This document shows, one piece after another, positions 1 through 5,192 of a stretch of 7,767 nt of DNA (position 1 is its first letter; each line of letters opens with the position of its first letter). The stretch comes from Actinomycetota bacterium. Its GTDB lineage: Bacteria; Actinomycetota; Actinomycetes; Streptosporangiales; Streptosporangiaceae. The position numbers and the translations under genes are program-made. The stretch lies in the NCBI GenBank assembly GCA_003242605.1, contig QGUZ01000239.1, positions 1-7,767 of the forward strand. Reading direction: 5' to 3'. Under the pieces are notes generated by a model. It was not told the origin of the DNA and made no database searches. It saw nothing but the letters and a program-made list of their open reading frames with translations.

Positions 1-358
1 ACCGGGCCACGGCCACCGCGAGCGCCACGACGAGCGCGATCTGCCATGCGCCGGACCCGATCCGCAGCACGAGCAGGTCGCCCACGCCGACCCCGAGGCT
101 CACCCCGGCCACCAGCTCCACCAGCCGGGGAAGCCGCCGCCCGGCCGCGACCCCGATGCAGATCACCGCGGCCACCGGCGCGAAGAACGGCCGCGGGTGG
201 CCGAGCAGCTCGGCGGCGACGAGCCAGGCGAGCCCGGCGGCGACCGCGCACTGGAGGATCGCCGGCGCCGTCGCGGCCAGCCGCGCCCACCGGCGGCGGA
301 GCTCCCGCCGCGCCCGGTCCCCGCCCCGCGCCCGCAGCTCACCCGGTGCGATCCTCAC
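1..358 (-). CDS. FUSC / aromatic acid exporter family membrane protein (N-terminal part, cut by window edge)
   Basis: About 119 residues can be read from a GTG at 358-356 to the left edge; the rest lies outside the window. The start follows a run of seven G (complement 370-364) with a 5-nt spacer, a good ribosome binding site. After a basic, Arg-rich N-terminus (residues 1-26) come hydrophobic stretches at about 28-52, 57-73, 80-98 and from 104 on, separated by short charged loops. The pattern HPRPFFAPVAAVICIGVAAG followed by RRLPRLVELVAGVSLGVGVG is typical of the membrane half of FUSC/ArAE-type proteins, which are inner-membrane proteins linked to efflux of aromatic acids and similar compounds. 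The family call is recognition from memory. The substrate is unknown. It lies 75 bp downstream of the DUF72 gene on the same strand and could be co-transcribed with it. Confidence 0.72.
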   Translation of the reverse strand, partial: MRIAPGELRARGGDRARRELRRRWARLAATAPAILQCAVAAGLAWLVAAELLGHPRPFFAPVAAVICIGVAAGRRLPRLVELVAGVSLGVGVGDLLVLRIGSGAWQIALVVALAVAVAR

Positions 359-433
359 CCGCGCCCCCCCTGATCCGTCCGTGCCCGGCGGATACCCGGA
401 GCGGGGGCGGCCGAACGTCGCCTTGGGCGCCGG

Positions 434-1285
434 TCAGAAGAGCGTGGGCGGGGCGGCGGGCAGCGGCTCCGGGAGCGGCTCCAGGCCGGGCAGGCCGGCC
501 CGCACCTCGTCGTGGAAGCGGCGGGCGAGCGCCGGCGCGTCGGCGTTGTCCGGGGTGTGGATGAACATCGTGGGGCTGCGCCCCTCGCGCAGCCAGGCGC
601 GGAACACCTCGACCCACGGCCGCCAGCCCGCGGCGGTGAGCTCGGGGTCGTCGCGGCCGATGTAGCGGACGAACGGCCGGTCGGTGAGGGCACGCATCCG
701 GCGCGGCAGCCGGGGCTTGCGCGTCCAGGCCTCCCGTTCGGCGTCGGTGACCGGCCGGTCGGCGAACAGCACGGTGGTGTCGAACGGCACCCACTCCGCC
801 CGGGCCCCGCGCAGCACCCCCTCCAGCAGCCGCGCGGCCCGCTCCTGGGTGAAGAACGCCGGGTGCCGTACCTCGACCGCGATCCGGTGGGTGCGCGGCA
901 GCGTGCGCAGGAACGCGGCGAGCGCCGGCAGGTCGTCCGGCCCGAACGAGCCGGGGAGCTGCACCCACAGGGCCGACACCCGCGGCCCGAGCGGCTCGAT
1001 CGCCGCGAGGAACGCCCGCAGCTCCGCCTCTCCCCCGGCGAGCCGCCGCTCGTGCGTGACCGTGCGCGGCAGCTTCAGCAGGAACCCGAAGTCCTCCCCG
1101 GTCTGCCGGGCCCACGACGCCACGGTCTTGGCGTCCGGCGTGGCGTAGAAGGTGGTGTTGCCCTCCACCGCGGTGCACCAGCTCGCGTACGCCCGGAGCC
1201 GCTCGTCCGGGCCGAGCCGGTGCGGCAGGAACCGCCCCTGCCACGCCGCGTGCGCCCACATCGCGCACCCCACTGCAAGCCGCAT
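434..1285 (-). CDS. DUF72 domain-containing protein (YecE-like TIM barrel)
   Basis: This 283-aa protein has the full set of DUF72 landmarks: VGCAMW at residues 5-10, VEGNTTFYATP at 40-50, FLLKLPR at 68-74, LWVQLP at 106-111, VEVRHPAFF at 137-145, and FIHTPDN near the C-terminus. The family forms a TIM barrel. Its biochemical role is unsettled, although structural likeness to endonuclease IV/xylose-isomerase-type barrels has been noted. The length is normal. I chose the ATG at 1285 because family members normally start just before VGCAMW. An in-frame GTG at 1309 would add eight residues but lies inside an inverted repeat (1303-1324) and has no ribosome binding site. GC is very high, like the FUSC gene downstream and unlike the operon upstream, so this looks like resident chromosome. 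It is reported to occur widely in bacteria. Confidence 0.88.
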   Translation of the reverse strand: MRLAVGCAMWAHAAWQGRFLPHRLGPDERLRAYASWCTAVEGNTTFYATPDAKTVASWARQTGEDFGFLLKLPRTVTHERRLAGGEAELRAFLAAIEPLGPRVSALWVQLPGSFGPDDLPALAAFLRTLPRTHRIAVEVRHPAFFTQERAARLLEGVLRGARAEWVPFDTTVLFADRPVTDAEREAWTRKPRLPRRMRALTDRPFVRYIGRDDPELTAAGWRPWVEVFRAWLREGRSPTMFIHTPDNADAPALARRFHDEVRAGLPGLEPLPEPLPAAPPTLF

Positions 1286-1302
1286 GGGTCCGACGCTAGC
1301 GC

Positions 1303-1324
1303 CCGTCACGAAAGAGCGTGACGG
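1303..1324. promoter_or_regulatory. Perfect 8-bp inverted repeat between the conjugation operon and the DUF72 gene
   Basis: Arms CCGTCACG (1303-1310) and CGTGACGG (1317-1324) flank a 6-nt loop. The repeat lies 22 bp past the last stop codon of the operon (1346) and 18 bp before the DUF72 ATG. It could be a transcription terminator lacking the T tract, as is common in actinobacteria, or a protein-binding operator. The core CGTCA/TGACG recurs in the operon leader at 4599-4611, which favours an operator. The choice between these is inference. Confidence 0.5.
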
Positions 1325-1345
1325 CGACCTAGCATCCCGCGGCGG

Positions 1346-1541
1346 TCAGTCACCGCTCCTGGTACGAGTCACGGTCCGTAGGACGGCGGTCGGGACGCGG
1401 ATCGAACGAACGGGGACGGTGAGGGCGGTGTCGATCCATTTGGGGAGCGGGTCCTGCAGGGACACTCCGCGGCGGAGCGCGAGCCGACGGGTGAGACGCT
1501 CCTCAAGCTGCCACAGTGCGATGTCCATGCCACCAGGGGGG
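1346..1541 (-). CDS. Out-of-frame 3' continuation of the fifth operon gene
   Basis: After the C run at 1541-1536, the alternative minus-strand frame reads GGMDIALWQLEERLTRRLAL and on to a TGA at 1346, about 62 more residues. Third positions are mostly G or C, as expected for real coding sequence here. The frame has no good start of its own: the possible TTG at 1555 and ATG at 1528 both lie inside the upstream gene and lack a convincing ribosome binding site. The simplest reading is a C-terminal part of the fifth gene, joined by a +1 shift or separated by a one-base indel. Separate translation from ATG 1528 (60 aa) by reinitiation is less likely but not excluded. Confidence 0.5.
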
Positions 1542-2072
1542 CACGTCGAACTCAAGGACGCGCGTGATCTCTTCCTCGGCGTCGAAGTGAACGTGCGAAT
1601 TGGTGAACTTGCTCCACTCGCGCCCGAGGGCGACGGAGACGTTCGCCGCCAACAGCCCGATCGATGCCCCTGTCCTGAAAGCGACGGTGCGGGCGAGTTC
1701 CCTTATCTCCTCGGCCCCCACTCCCCTGCGGATCCGATGGACGATCTGATATCGCCGAGCCGGACCTGAGACGGACTCAGCCCAGATCAGAGCCCACTCC
1801 CTGGTCCGCAGGAACAGGAAGGTCAGCATGCGCGAGATCTTGTCGACCCGCCGCTTGGGCAGACTCGCGAACCCGGGTTCTTCGGCGAGTAGCCGCGCGG
1901 TCAGTTCAGGGGATGTGCACGTCCGCGCCACAATCCACGGGTCGGCACGTCCTGGTGGCCTGTCCGGTATGTGTCCGCCCGATGACGACGGTTGCCCTAT
2001 CTCCTGCACTCGCTGTGCTCCCCCTTCACGGCGCCCCCATGTCTCGTCCTGCAGTCGGCCGCCCGCAGTCAT
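1503..2072 (-). CDS. Hypothetical protein, fifth gene of the conjugation operon (189 aa as read; probably continues in another frame)
   Basis: I do not recognise the family. The ATG at 2072 overlaps the JAB stop codon in an ATGA arrangement, with GGTGAG just upstream, so translation is probably coupled to the JAB gene. Residues 1-50 are polar and rich in Gly, Arg and Pro and look disordered. From about 53 to 175 the sequence looks like a mixed, mainly helical globular domain: TSPELTARLLAEEPGF, then KRRVDKISRMLTFLFLRTRE, then EEIRELARTVAF. There are no clear membrane segments, signal peptide or zinc motifs. The frame ends ten residues after two Pro codons formed by six C (1541-1536). The coding signal, including high third-position GC, continues past this point in the next frame to 1346. 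A +1 shift there would give a 241-aa protein. Position suggests a target, effector or accessory factor of the conjugation enzymes; the sequence alone does not say which. Confidence 0.7.
   Translation of the reverse strand: MTAGGRLQDETWGRREGGAQRVQEIGQPSSSGGHIPDRPPGRADPWIVARTCTSPELTARLLAEEPGFASLPKRRVDKISRMLTFLFLRTREWALIWAESVSGPARRYQIVHRIRRGVGAEEIRELARTVAFRTGASIGLLAANVSVALGREWSKFTNSHVHFDAEEEITRVLEFDVPPWWHGHRTVAA
1536..1541 (-). other. Homopolymer C6, presumed frameshift site
   Basis: In the frame of the fifth gene this reads CCC CCC followed by TGG. Dropping one C, or a +1 slip of the Pro tRNA from CCC to CCT, joins the frame to the downstream coding frame. CCC-U is a known type of +1 shift-prone codon context. 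A true indel and a sequencing or assembly error in the homopolymer are equally possible explanations. Confidence 0.45.
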
Positions 2073-3109
2073 CTCACCCAGTCGGGTAACTGCCGGCCGC
2101 TCCTATACGACCGCAGCGCGCTCACGTATCGCTCAAATAGTCTGATCGCCCCATGGGCATCGCGAAGGCCGACTGTGTACGGCCCGGAGAGGGTCGCCTC
2201 CACGAGCGGCTCGTCGACGGTGGCGAGTTTGAGCAGGCCGTCCTGCAGCCCGTACGCCGACGGATAGAGCAGCGTCATCGCCACCGTCAGCTGGTCGGTC
2301 GAGACTCGTCCCTTGGCGATCAGCCTCCCCCCGCTCACCAGGAGTCGCAGCCCGGCGAATACCGGTTCGCGGCGGAGCAGAAACTCCTCGATGAGGGCAC
2401 GCCGACCGTCCGGGCTCTCACTCCACCCGGGTACCGACACGGGCTCCGCCCCGACCGGTCGGCTCTCCGGCAAGCCGGCTACGTGGTCAGCTCGGGCGCG
2501 ACGCGCGACCGTCCCGGTATCGATGTCGAGCACAGCGATCCGGCTTCTCGGGATCTCGTAGAACCGGCGATCTCCGCGGACGAACAGGTAGTGCCGAGCG
2601 GTGGCGAAGCCCTGCGTGTCGATGCCGAGGCTTACCAGGAAGTAGTCGTGGTTGTGGCCAGCGCTGTTCACCGTCTCTCGGTATCCGGCGATGTCGCCCT
2701 CACTCAACCTGTCCAAACCGTTGGGATGGTGGCTGTGCCAGCTACCGAGATGCTCGATGTCGGGGTACAAACGCTCCAGCGACCGGAACCGACGGGTTTG
2801 CCATTCGGCGTCCCCGAGATGGAAGCCGCTCAGGCGGTGTGCACGCGGTCCGTCGTCGATGTAGTCGGTGACTTCGAAGACGAGGTTCCGCATAGCCCTC
2901 CACCGCTCCTTGAGGGTGCCGTACCGCCGTCCACCACCGCTGATGAAGCCGACGTACTTTCCGCCTACCTCGACGTGCGGATTTGCCGCTATCTCCCGCG
3001 TGAACCGATCGACGACCGTTCGGGCGACCACAATCCTCGGCAAGCGTGGTCGTCTCAACCGGCGTATGGCTTGGAGTGTCGACGATTGCAGGGCTTTACG
3101 GCTCGGCAA
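2069..3109 (-). CDS. JAB/JAMM (Mov34/MPN/PAD-1) metalloprotease, predicted deconjugating peptidase, with extra C-terminal domain
   Basis: It is a predicted zinc isopeptidase that would process the modifier precursor or remove the modifier from targets. I start at TTG 3109 because GGAGG (complement 3119-3115) sits 5 nt upstream and the overlap with the E1 gene is then only 14 bp; an ATG at 3172 would need a 77-bp overlap. This gives 346 aa. The JAMM signature is complete: Glu47 in HVEVGG, His125 and His127 in GSWHSHHP, Ser136 and Asp139 in LSEGD. The gap between the second His and the Ser is eight residues, one more than the usual seven. The JAB fold covers about 28-200. After a Pro-rich linker, residues about 229-346 form a second domain I cannot place with certainty; it faintly resembles an E2/RWD fold without a Cys. 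The protein has no cysteine at all. Family certain; substrate inferred from neighbours. Confidence 0.88.
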   Translation of the reverse strand: MPSRKALQSSTLQAIRRLRRPRLPRIVVARTVVDRFTREIAANPHVEVGGKYVGFISGGGRRYGTLKERWRAMRNLVFEVTDYIDDGPRAHRLSGFHLGDAEWQTRRFRSLERLYPDIEHLGSWHSHHPNGLDRLSEGDIAGYRETVNSAGHNHDYFLVSLGIDTQGFATARHYLFVRGDRRFYEIPRSRIAVLDIDTGTVARRARADHVAGLPESRPVGAEPVSVPGWSESPDGRRALIEEFLLRREPVFAGLRLLVSGGRLIAKGRVSTDQLTVAMTLLYPSAYGLQDGLLKLATVDEPLVEATLSGPYTVGLRDAHGAIRLFERYVSALRSYRSGRQLPDWVR

Positions 3110-4031
3110 AGCCACCTCCGCAGCGCAGATGGCAGTCGGACCGGGGGCGCAACCGGACCCGCGCGGTCTCATACATGGAACCGAACACCCCCTCGAGCCT
3201 GCGCAGGGAGAGCGTGAGCCAGTTGAACGAGGGCGTCGTGAGGTAGTCGGAGGAATGGCCGCAGAGCAGGGAGATCACGTAGTGGGCGTGATAGGAGGCG
3301 ACGATGGAGATATCGGCCGCCAGCCCTGATGCGGTGAACTCCGTGTCCCCCAGACCGTATCGCCGATGCGTCTCCTCGTCCGTCAATGGAAGCCGGTTGT
3401 CGATGTCCAGGCCCTGTTCGAGGCTGAACCTGCTCTTGCACTCGTAACATCCGGTCTCGCCGGGGAGGTACGCGTACACCTCACCGCCCAGCCCGGTGCG
3501 GAACACCGAGCCGAACACACAGGGGGCCTGCTGAGCGACGCAGACCTCGTTGACGTAGCTGCGGGCTGCTTGGGTGTCCACCGCACAGATCACCACGTCC
3601 GCGTCCGCGATGTCGGCGGCGAATCCCCTGTCGGTCATCACATTGCCGCCGACACGGTCCACGACGCAGGCGGGATTGCGGTCCATCAGCCAGTCCACGG
3701 CGATCGCGGTCTTGGCCCGACCGATGTCGGACCGACGCGCCGGATGCTTGACGAGGTTAACCGCCTCAAGGACATCCGGATCATAGAGTGACCAGCGTCC
3801 GACACCGCACATCGCGAGGCGTTCCAGGACGACGGCGCCGCCGCTGCCCAGCCCTACCAAAACGATCTTGGTGTCGCGCAGTCCCGCCCCGGCGAGAAGG
3901 TGGTCGATCCGCGAGGTGTCAAGCACGGAGGCGCCAGGAACGTTCGAGGCCATGCCGTCCGTGCTTGACGGCGTGGAAGTATCAGTGCGGCTGCTGACGC
4001 CCCGGCCAAATACCCTTCTCCAGATAGACAT
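3096..4031 (-). CDS. ThiF/E1-like adenylyltransferase
   Basis: This 311-aa protein is predicted to activate a C-terminal carboxylate with ATP and hand it to the neighbouring E2. A Rossmann fold begins at about 54: the nucleotide loop is GLGSGG at 60-65, acidic DPD at 84-86, then Asn92, the Arg pair at 99-100, Lys107, NP at 119-120, and Asp152 in ICAVD. This is the standard ThiF/MoeB/E1 adenylation set. A zinc site is formed by CYEC (195-198) and CHLRC (300-304); the second pair has three residues between the cysteines rather than two. Between the pairs, where MoeB/ThiF proteins carry a Cys, only one Cys (257) is present and it does not sit in the usual loop. Start: ATG 4031 overlaps E2 by 50 bp and has no ribosome binding site; ATG 3953 (285 aa), 28 bp after the E2 stop, keeps all motifs and may be the true start. 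No rhodanese or sulfur-carrier gene is nearby, so a housekeeping MoeB/ThiF role is unlikely. Confidence 0.9.
   Translation of the reverse strand: MSIWRRVFGRGVSSRTDTSTPSSTDGMASNVPGASVLDTSRIDHLLAGAGLRDTKIVLVGLGSGGAVVLERLAMCGVGRWSLYDPDVLEAVNLVKHPARRSDIGRAKTAIAVDWLMDRNPACVVDRVGGNVMTDRGFAADIADADVVICAVDTQAARSYVNEVCVAQQAPCVFGSVFRTGLGGEVYAYLPGETGCYECKSRFSLEQGLDIDNRLPLTDEETHRRYGLGDTEFTASGLAADISIVASYHAHYVISLLCGHSSDYLTTPSFNWLTLSLRRLEGVFGSMYETARVRLRPRSDCHLRCGGGFAEP
3115..3119 (-). promoter_or_regulatory. Ribosome binding site that decides the JAB start
   Basis: GGAGG on the minus strand lies 5 nt before TTG 3109. It lies inside the 3' end of the E1 gene, whose stop codon is at 3098-3096. It is the only strong Shine-Dalgarno sequence near the start of the JAB frame. 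Confidence 0.6.
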
Positions 4032-4407
4032 CGTATTTGTGCAGCCATAGGGAGGCCTTCGCGACGAGAAAGGCGATGGACATGGAGGACGTCCACTGTG
4101 AGTCCTTCATGACGCACAGGGCACCGCCGACCAGTAAATGTGGATTCGGCTTCGGCCGCCAACCGTCAGGAAGGATTACGGGAAGTACGTGGGGATATCC
4201 TCGCGGAAGCACGATCCTGATACCGTAGGACCGTCCTGAACGTGTCCTGATTCTCCCGACAACCTCCGCGATCTTTCGGACGCGGATGATCTTCTTCTTC
4301 AGGACGAAACCCGGGAAGTGCTTGCGCAGGATGCGCCGCTCCTCCCGGAGGCGGTCCACGGCCGCACCAGGCCCCACGAGCAGTGAGCTTGTGACTCGGT
4401 AATTCAC
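3982..4407 (-). CDS. E2-like ubiquitin-conjugating enzyme (prokaryotic UBC fold)
   Basis: This stand-alone 141-aa E2 would take the activated modifier as a thioester and pass it to targets. The UBC-fold landmarks occur in order: helix 1 (about 15-30, RLREERRILRKHFPGF), a strand pair (about 46-68), YPHVLP at 71-76, NPH at 88-90, catalytic Cys98 in GGALCVM, Trp105 in KDSQW, then a helix (108-125) ending WLHKYDVY and GIWPG at 132-136. The canonical HPN tripeptide is replaced by NPH, eight residues before the Cys. The lack of the last two eukaryotic helices is usual for bacterial E2s. The GTG start at 4407 overlaps the stop of the small upstream gene (GTGA, 4 bp); the nearest purine-rich sequence is 14 nt away, so translation probably relies on coupling. 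Call made from motifs, with high confidence; the partner modifier is not proven. Confidence 0.85.
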   Translation of the reverse strand: MNYRVTSSLLVGPGAAVDRLREERRILRKHFPGFVLKKKIIRVRKIAEVVGRIRTRSGRSYGIRIVLPRGYPHVLPVILPDGWRPKPNPHLLVGGALCVMKDSQWTSSMSIAFLVAKASLWLHKYDVYLEKGIWPGRQQPH

Positions 4408-4574
4408 CAGGTCAGCCCATACTCTCCCTTCTGGTCGGAGATACCGGCAATCGGCTTTCCTTTCAGCGCCTTGGGTGAAGTGCCGTACCGATAGATCTGT
4501 CCGTCCGGGCCGATTTCCACGATCTCGTCATCGTCGCCGGACAGGAGAAGTTCGACTTCGTCCTTGCGGGCCAT
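4404..4574 (-). CDS. Small acidic protein, first gene of the conjugation operon (candidate modifier or substrate)
   Basis: It encodes 56 aa starting MARKDEVELLLSGDDDEIVE and ending KGEYGLTW. I do not recognise a family. ATG 4574 is preceded by a strong ribosome binding site (AGGGGGGGAG, complement 4585-4576); an in-frame GTG at 4604 has none. Residues 14-20 are strongly acidic, followed by a probable beta hairpin (EIVEIGPDGQIYRYG) and a basic stretch (SPKALKGK). It is too short for a full ubiquitin fold (about 70-76 aa) and lacks a terminal diglycine. Gly53 lies three residues from the end, so cleavage after it by the JAB protein would expose a single C-terminal Gly. The first position in the operon is where Bil-type operons encode their ubiquitin-like protein. 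The role as modifier or conjugation substrate is inference from position; a small regulator is the alternative. Confidence 0.75.
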   Translation of the reverse strand: MARKDEVELLLSGDDDEIVEIGPDGQIYRYGTSPKALKGKPIAGISDQKGEYGLTW

Positions 4575-4575
4575 G

Positions 4576-4585
4576 CTCCCCCCCT
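4576..4585 (-). promoter_or_regulatory. Ribosome binding site of the first operon gene
   Basis: AGGGGGGGAG precedes ATG 4574 and fixes this start over the in-frame GTG at 4604. A similar run of seven G precedes the FUSC gene. Confidence 0.6.
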
Positions 4586-4598
4586 GGGCAGAAATCGC

Positions 4599-4622
4599 CG
4601 TCACACTGACGAAGCATCTTCG
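4599..4622. promoter_or_regulatory. Two adjoining inverted repeats in the operon leader
   Basis: CGTCA (4599-4603) and TGACG (4607-4611) are separated by 3 bp. The arms CGAAG (4610-4614) and CTTCG (4618-4622), separated by CAT, follow directly and share two bases with the first repeat. They lie 25-48 bp upstream of the first operon start codon, a fitting place for an operator or a leader hairpin controlling the operon. The CGTCA/TGACG core is also found at 1303-1324. Function is inferred. Confidence 0.4.
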
Positions 4623-4766
4623 ATGTGAGCTATTGAAACATGTGTTGACTAGTTCGTACAGACCCCGTCGTGATCCTATTCAAGACTCAGCTAGACATCG
4701 GACAAACAGGACGAACGGAGAGGGGTTTCCCGGACCTCAGAGAACGGTTTCATCCGACCCCCGAGA

Positions 4767-4780
4767 GAGACAGGTGTCTC
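4767..4780. repeat. Palindromic element GAGACA-GG-TGTCTC
   Basis: Two perfect 6-bp arms are separated by 2 bp. The spacer is too short for a stable hairpin loop, so a dimeric DNA-binding protein is the likelier reader, if it has a function. It lies about 190 bp upstream of the operon start. Confidence 0.35.
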
Positions 4781-4918
4781 CGCGGTCAGCAATACCAGGC
4801 GTCGCACGGTGACCGTCTACTCGCCGCGCAGGAGCGGCCCGCGCCACAGATCGAGAGCCGTCCTTCGCCGTGGTCCACGCTGTTCCCCCTCCGCCCCGCA
4901 TCGGTCCCAGGTCCGCCT

Positions 4919-4932
4919 GTGCACGGGTGCAC
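4919..4932. repeat. Palindromic element GTGCAC-GG-GTGCAC
   Basis: The self-complementary hexamer GTGCAC occurs twice with a 2-bp GG spacer, in the same 6+2+6 layout as the element at 4767-4780. It lies 29 bp past the DUF5999 stop codon. Outer bases GTCC and GGAC could extend the pairing, so it may also act as a weak terminator stem for that gene. Confidence 0.3.
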
Positions 4933-4960
4933 TGGACGGCCTTCGACGGACGGCCTGGGA

Positions 4961-5149
4961 TCAGGCGGCGACGGGCGGGCGGCACGGCGCGACGACGGTC
5001 CCGTCGGGGAGCAGCAGCCCGGTGTCGTCGAACAGGACGACGCCGTTGCACAGCAGGCTCCACCCCTGGTCGGGGTGGGTGGCGACGACGCGCGCGGCGG
5101 CGCGGTCGGGTGCGTACGCGCTGGGACATGCGGGCCGGTGCCGGCACAT
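4961..5149 (-). CDS. DUF5999 family protein
   Basis: This is a 62-aa protein starting MCRHRPACPSAYAPDR, with the core HPDQGWSLLCNGVVLFDD and an end TGLLLPDGTVVAPCRPPVAA. The arrangement MC-x-H-x3-C-P, the QGWSLLCNGV block and DTGxLLPDG match DUF5999 as I remember it from Streptomyces and related genera. The function is unknown. Cys2, His4, Cys8 and perhaps Cys34 could bind a metal ion, but that is a guess. ATG 5149 is preceded by GAGGA with an 8-nt gap. An upstream in-frame extension to 5443 exists but belongs to a different, decayed gene (TOBE remnant) and is not part of this protein. It is divided from the conjugation operon by the gene-free region and is probably a resident gene. Confidence 0.82.
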   Translation of the reverse strand: MCRHRPACPSAYAPDRAAARVVATHPDQGWSLLCNGVVLFDDTGLLLPDGTVVAPCRPPVAA

Positions 5150-5192
5150 GATGCACCATCCTCGGTACTGCCGAACGGTCTGCCTACCGCCG

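Larger units (their letters stand above)
4623..4960. other. Gene-free leader/intergenic region upstream of the conjugation operon
   Basis: I see no convincing gene on either strand in this roughly 340-bp stretch. The part next to the operon is AT-rich for this genome (27 of 60 bases are G or C in 4621-4680), as expected for a promoter or for imported DNA. On the minus strand TAGGAT (complement 4678-4673) could be a -10 element, but the nearest -35-like TTGTCC (complement 4705-4700) is 21 bp away, so I do not call a promoter. Two 14-bp palindromic elements, at 4767-4780 and 4919-4932, are listed separately. No tRNA, transposase or clear attachment site is visible. Confidence 0.5.

Noticed and set aside
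512..1321. Plus-strand reading frame (269 aa) over the DUF72 gene, and a 309-aa minus frame at 339-1268
   Set aside because: Both overlap a well-supported DUF72 protein in other frames and have low-complexity translations.
2153..3217. Long plus-strand reading frame (354 aa) over the JAB gene
   Set aside because: It is antisense to a gene with a complete JAMM motif, and its translation has no recognisable domain.
3096..4031. Housekeeping MoeB/ThiF role for the E1-like gene
   Set aside because: No sulfur-carrier, molybdopterin or thiamine gene is nearby, and it is overlapped by E2 and JAB genes.
2069..4407. Type II CBASS assignment
   Set aside because: No cyclase (CD-NTase) or typical effector gene is present, and E1 and E2 are separate rather than fused as in Cap2.
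4642..4680. Plus-strand promoter starting with TTGACT
   Set aside because: No -10 element lies at a proper distance, and no plus-strand gene follows.
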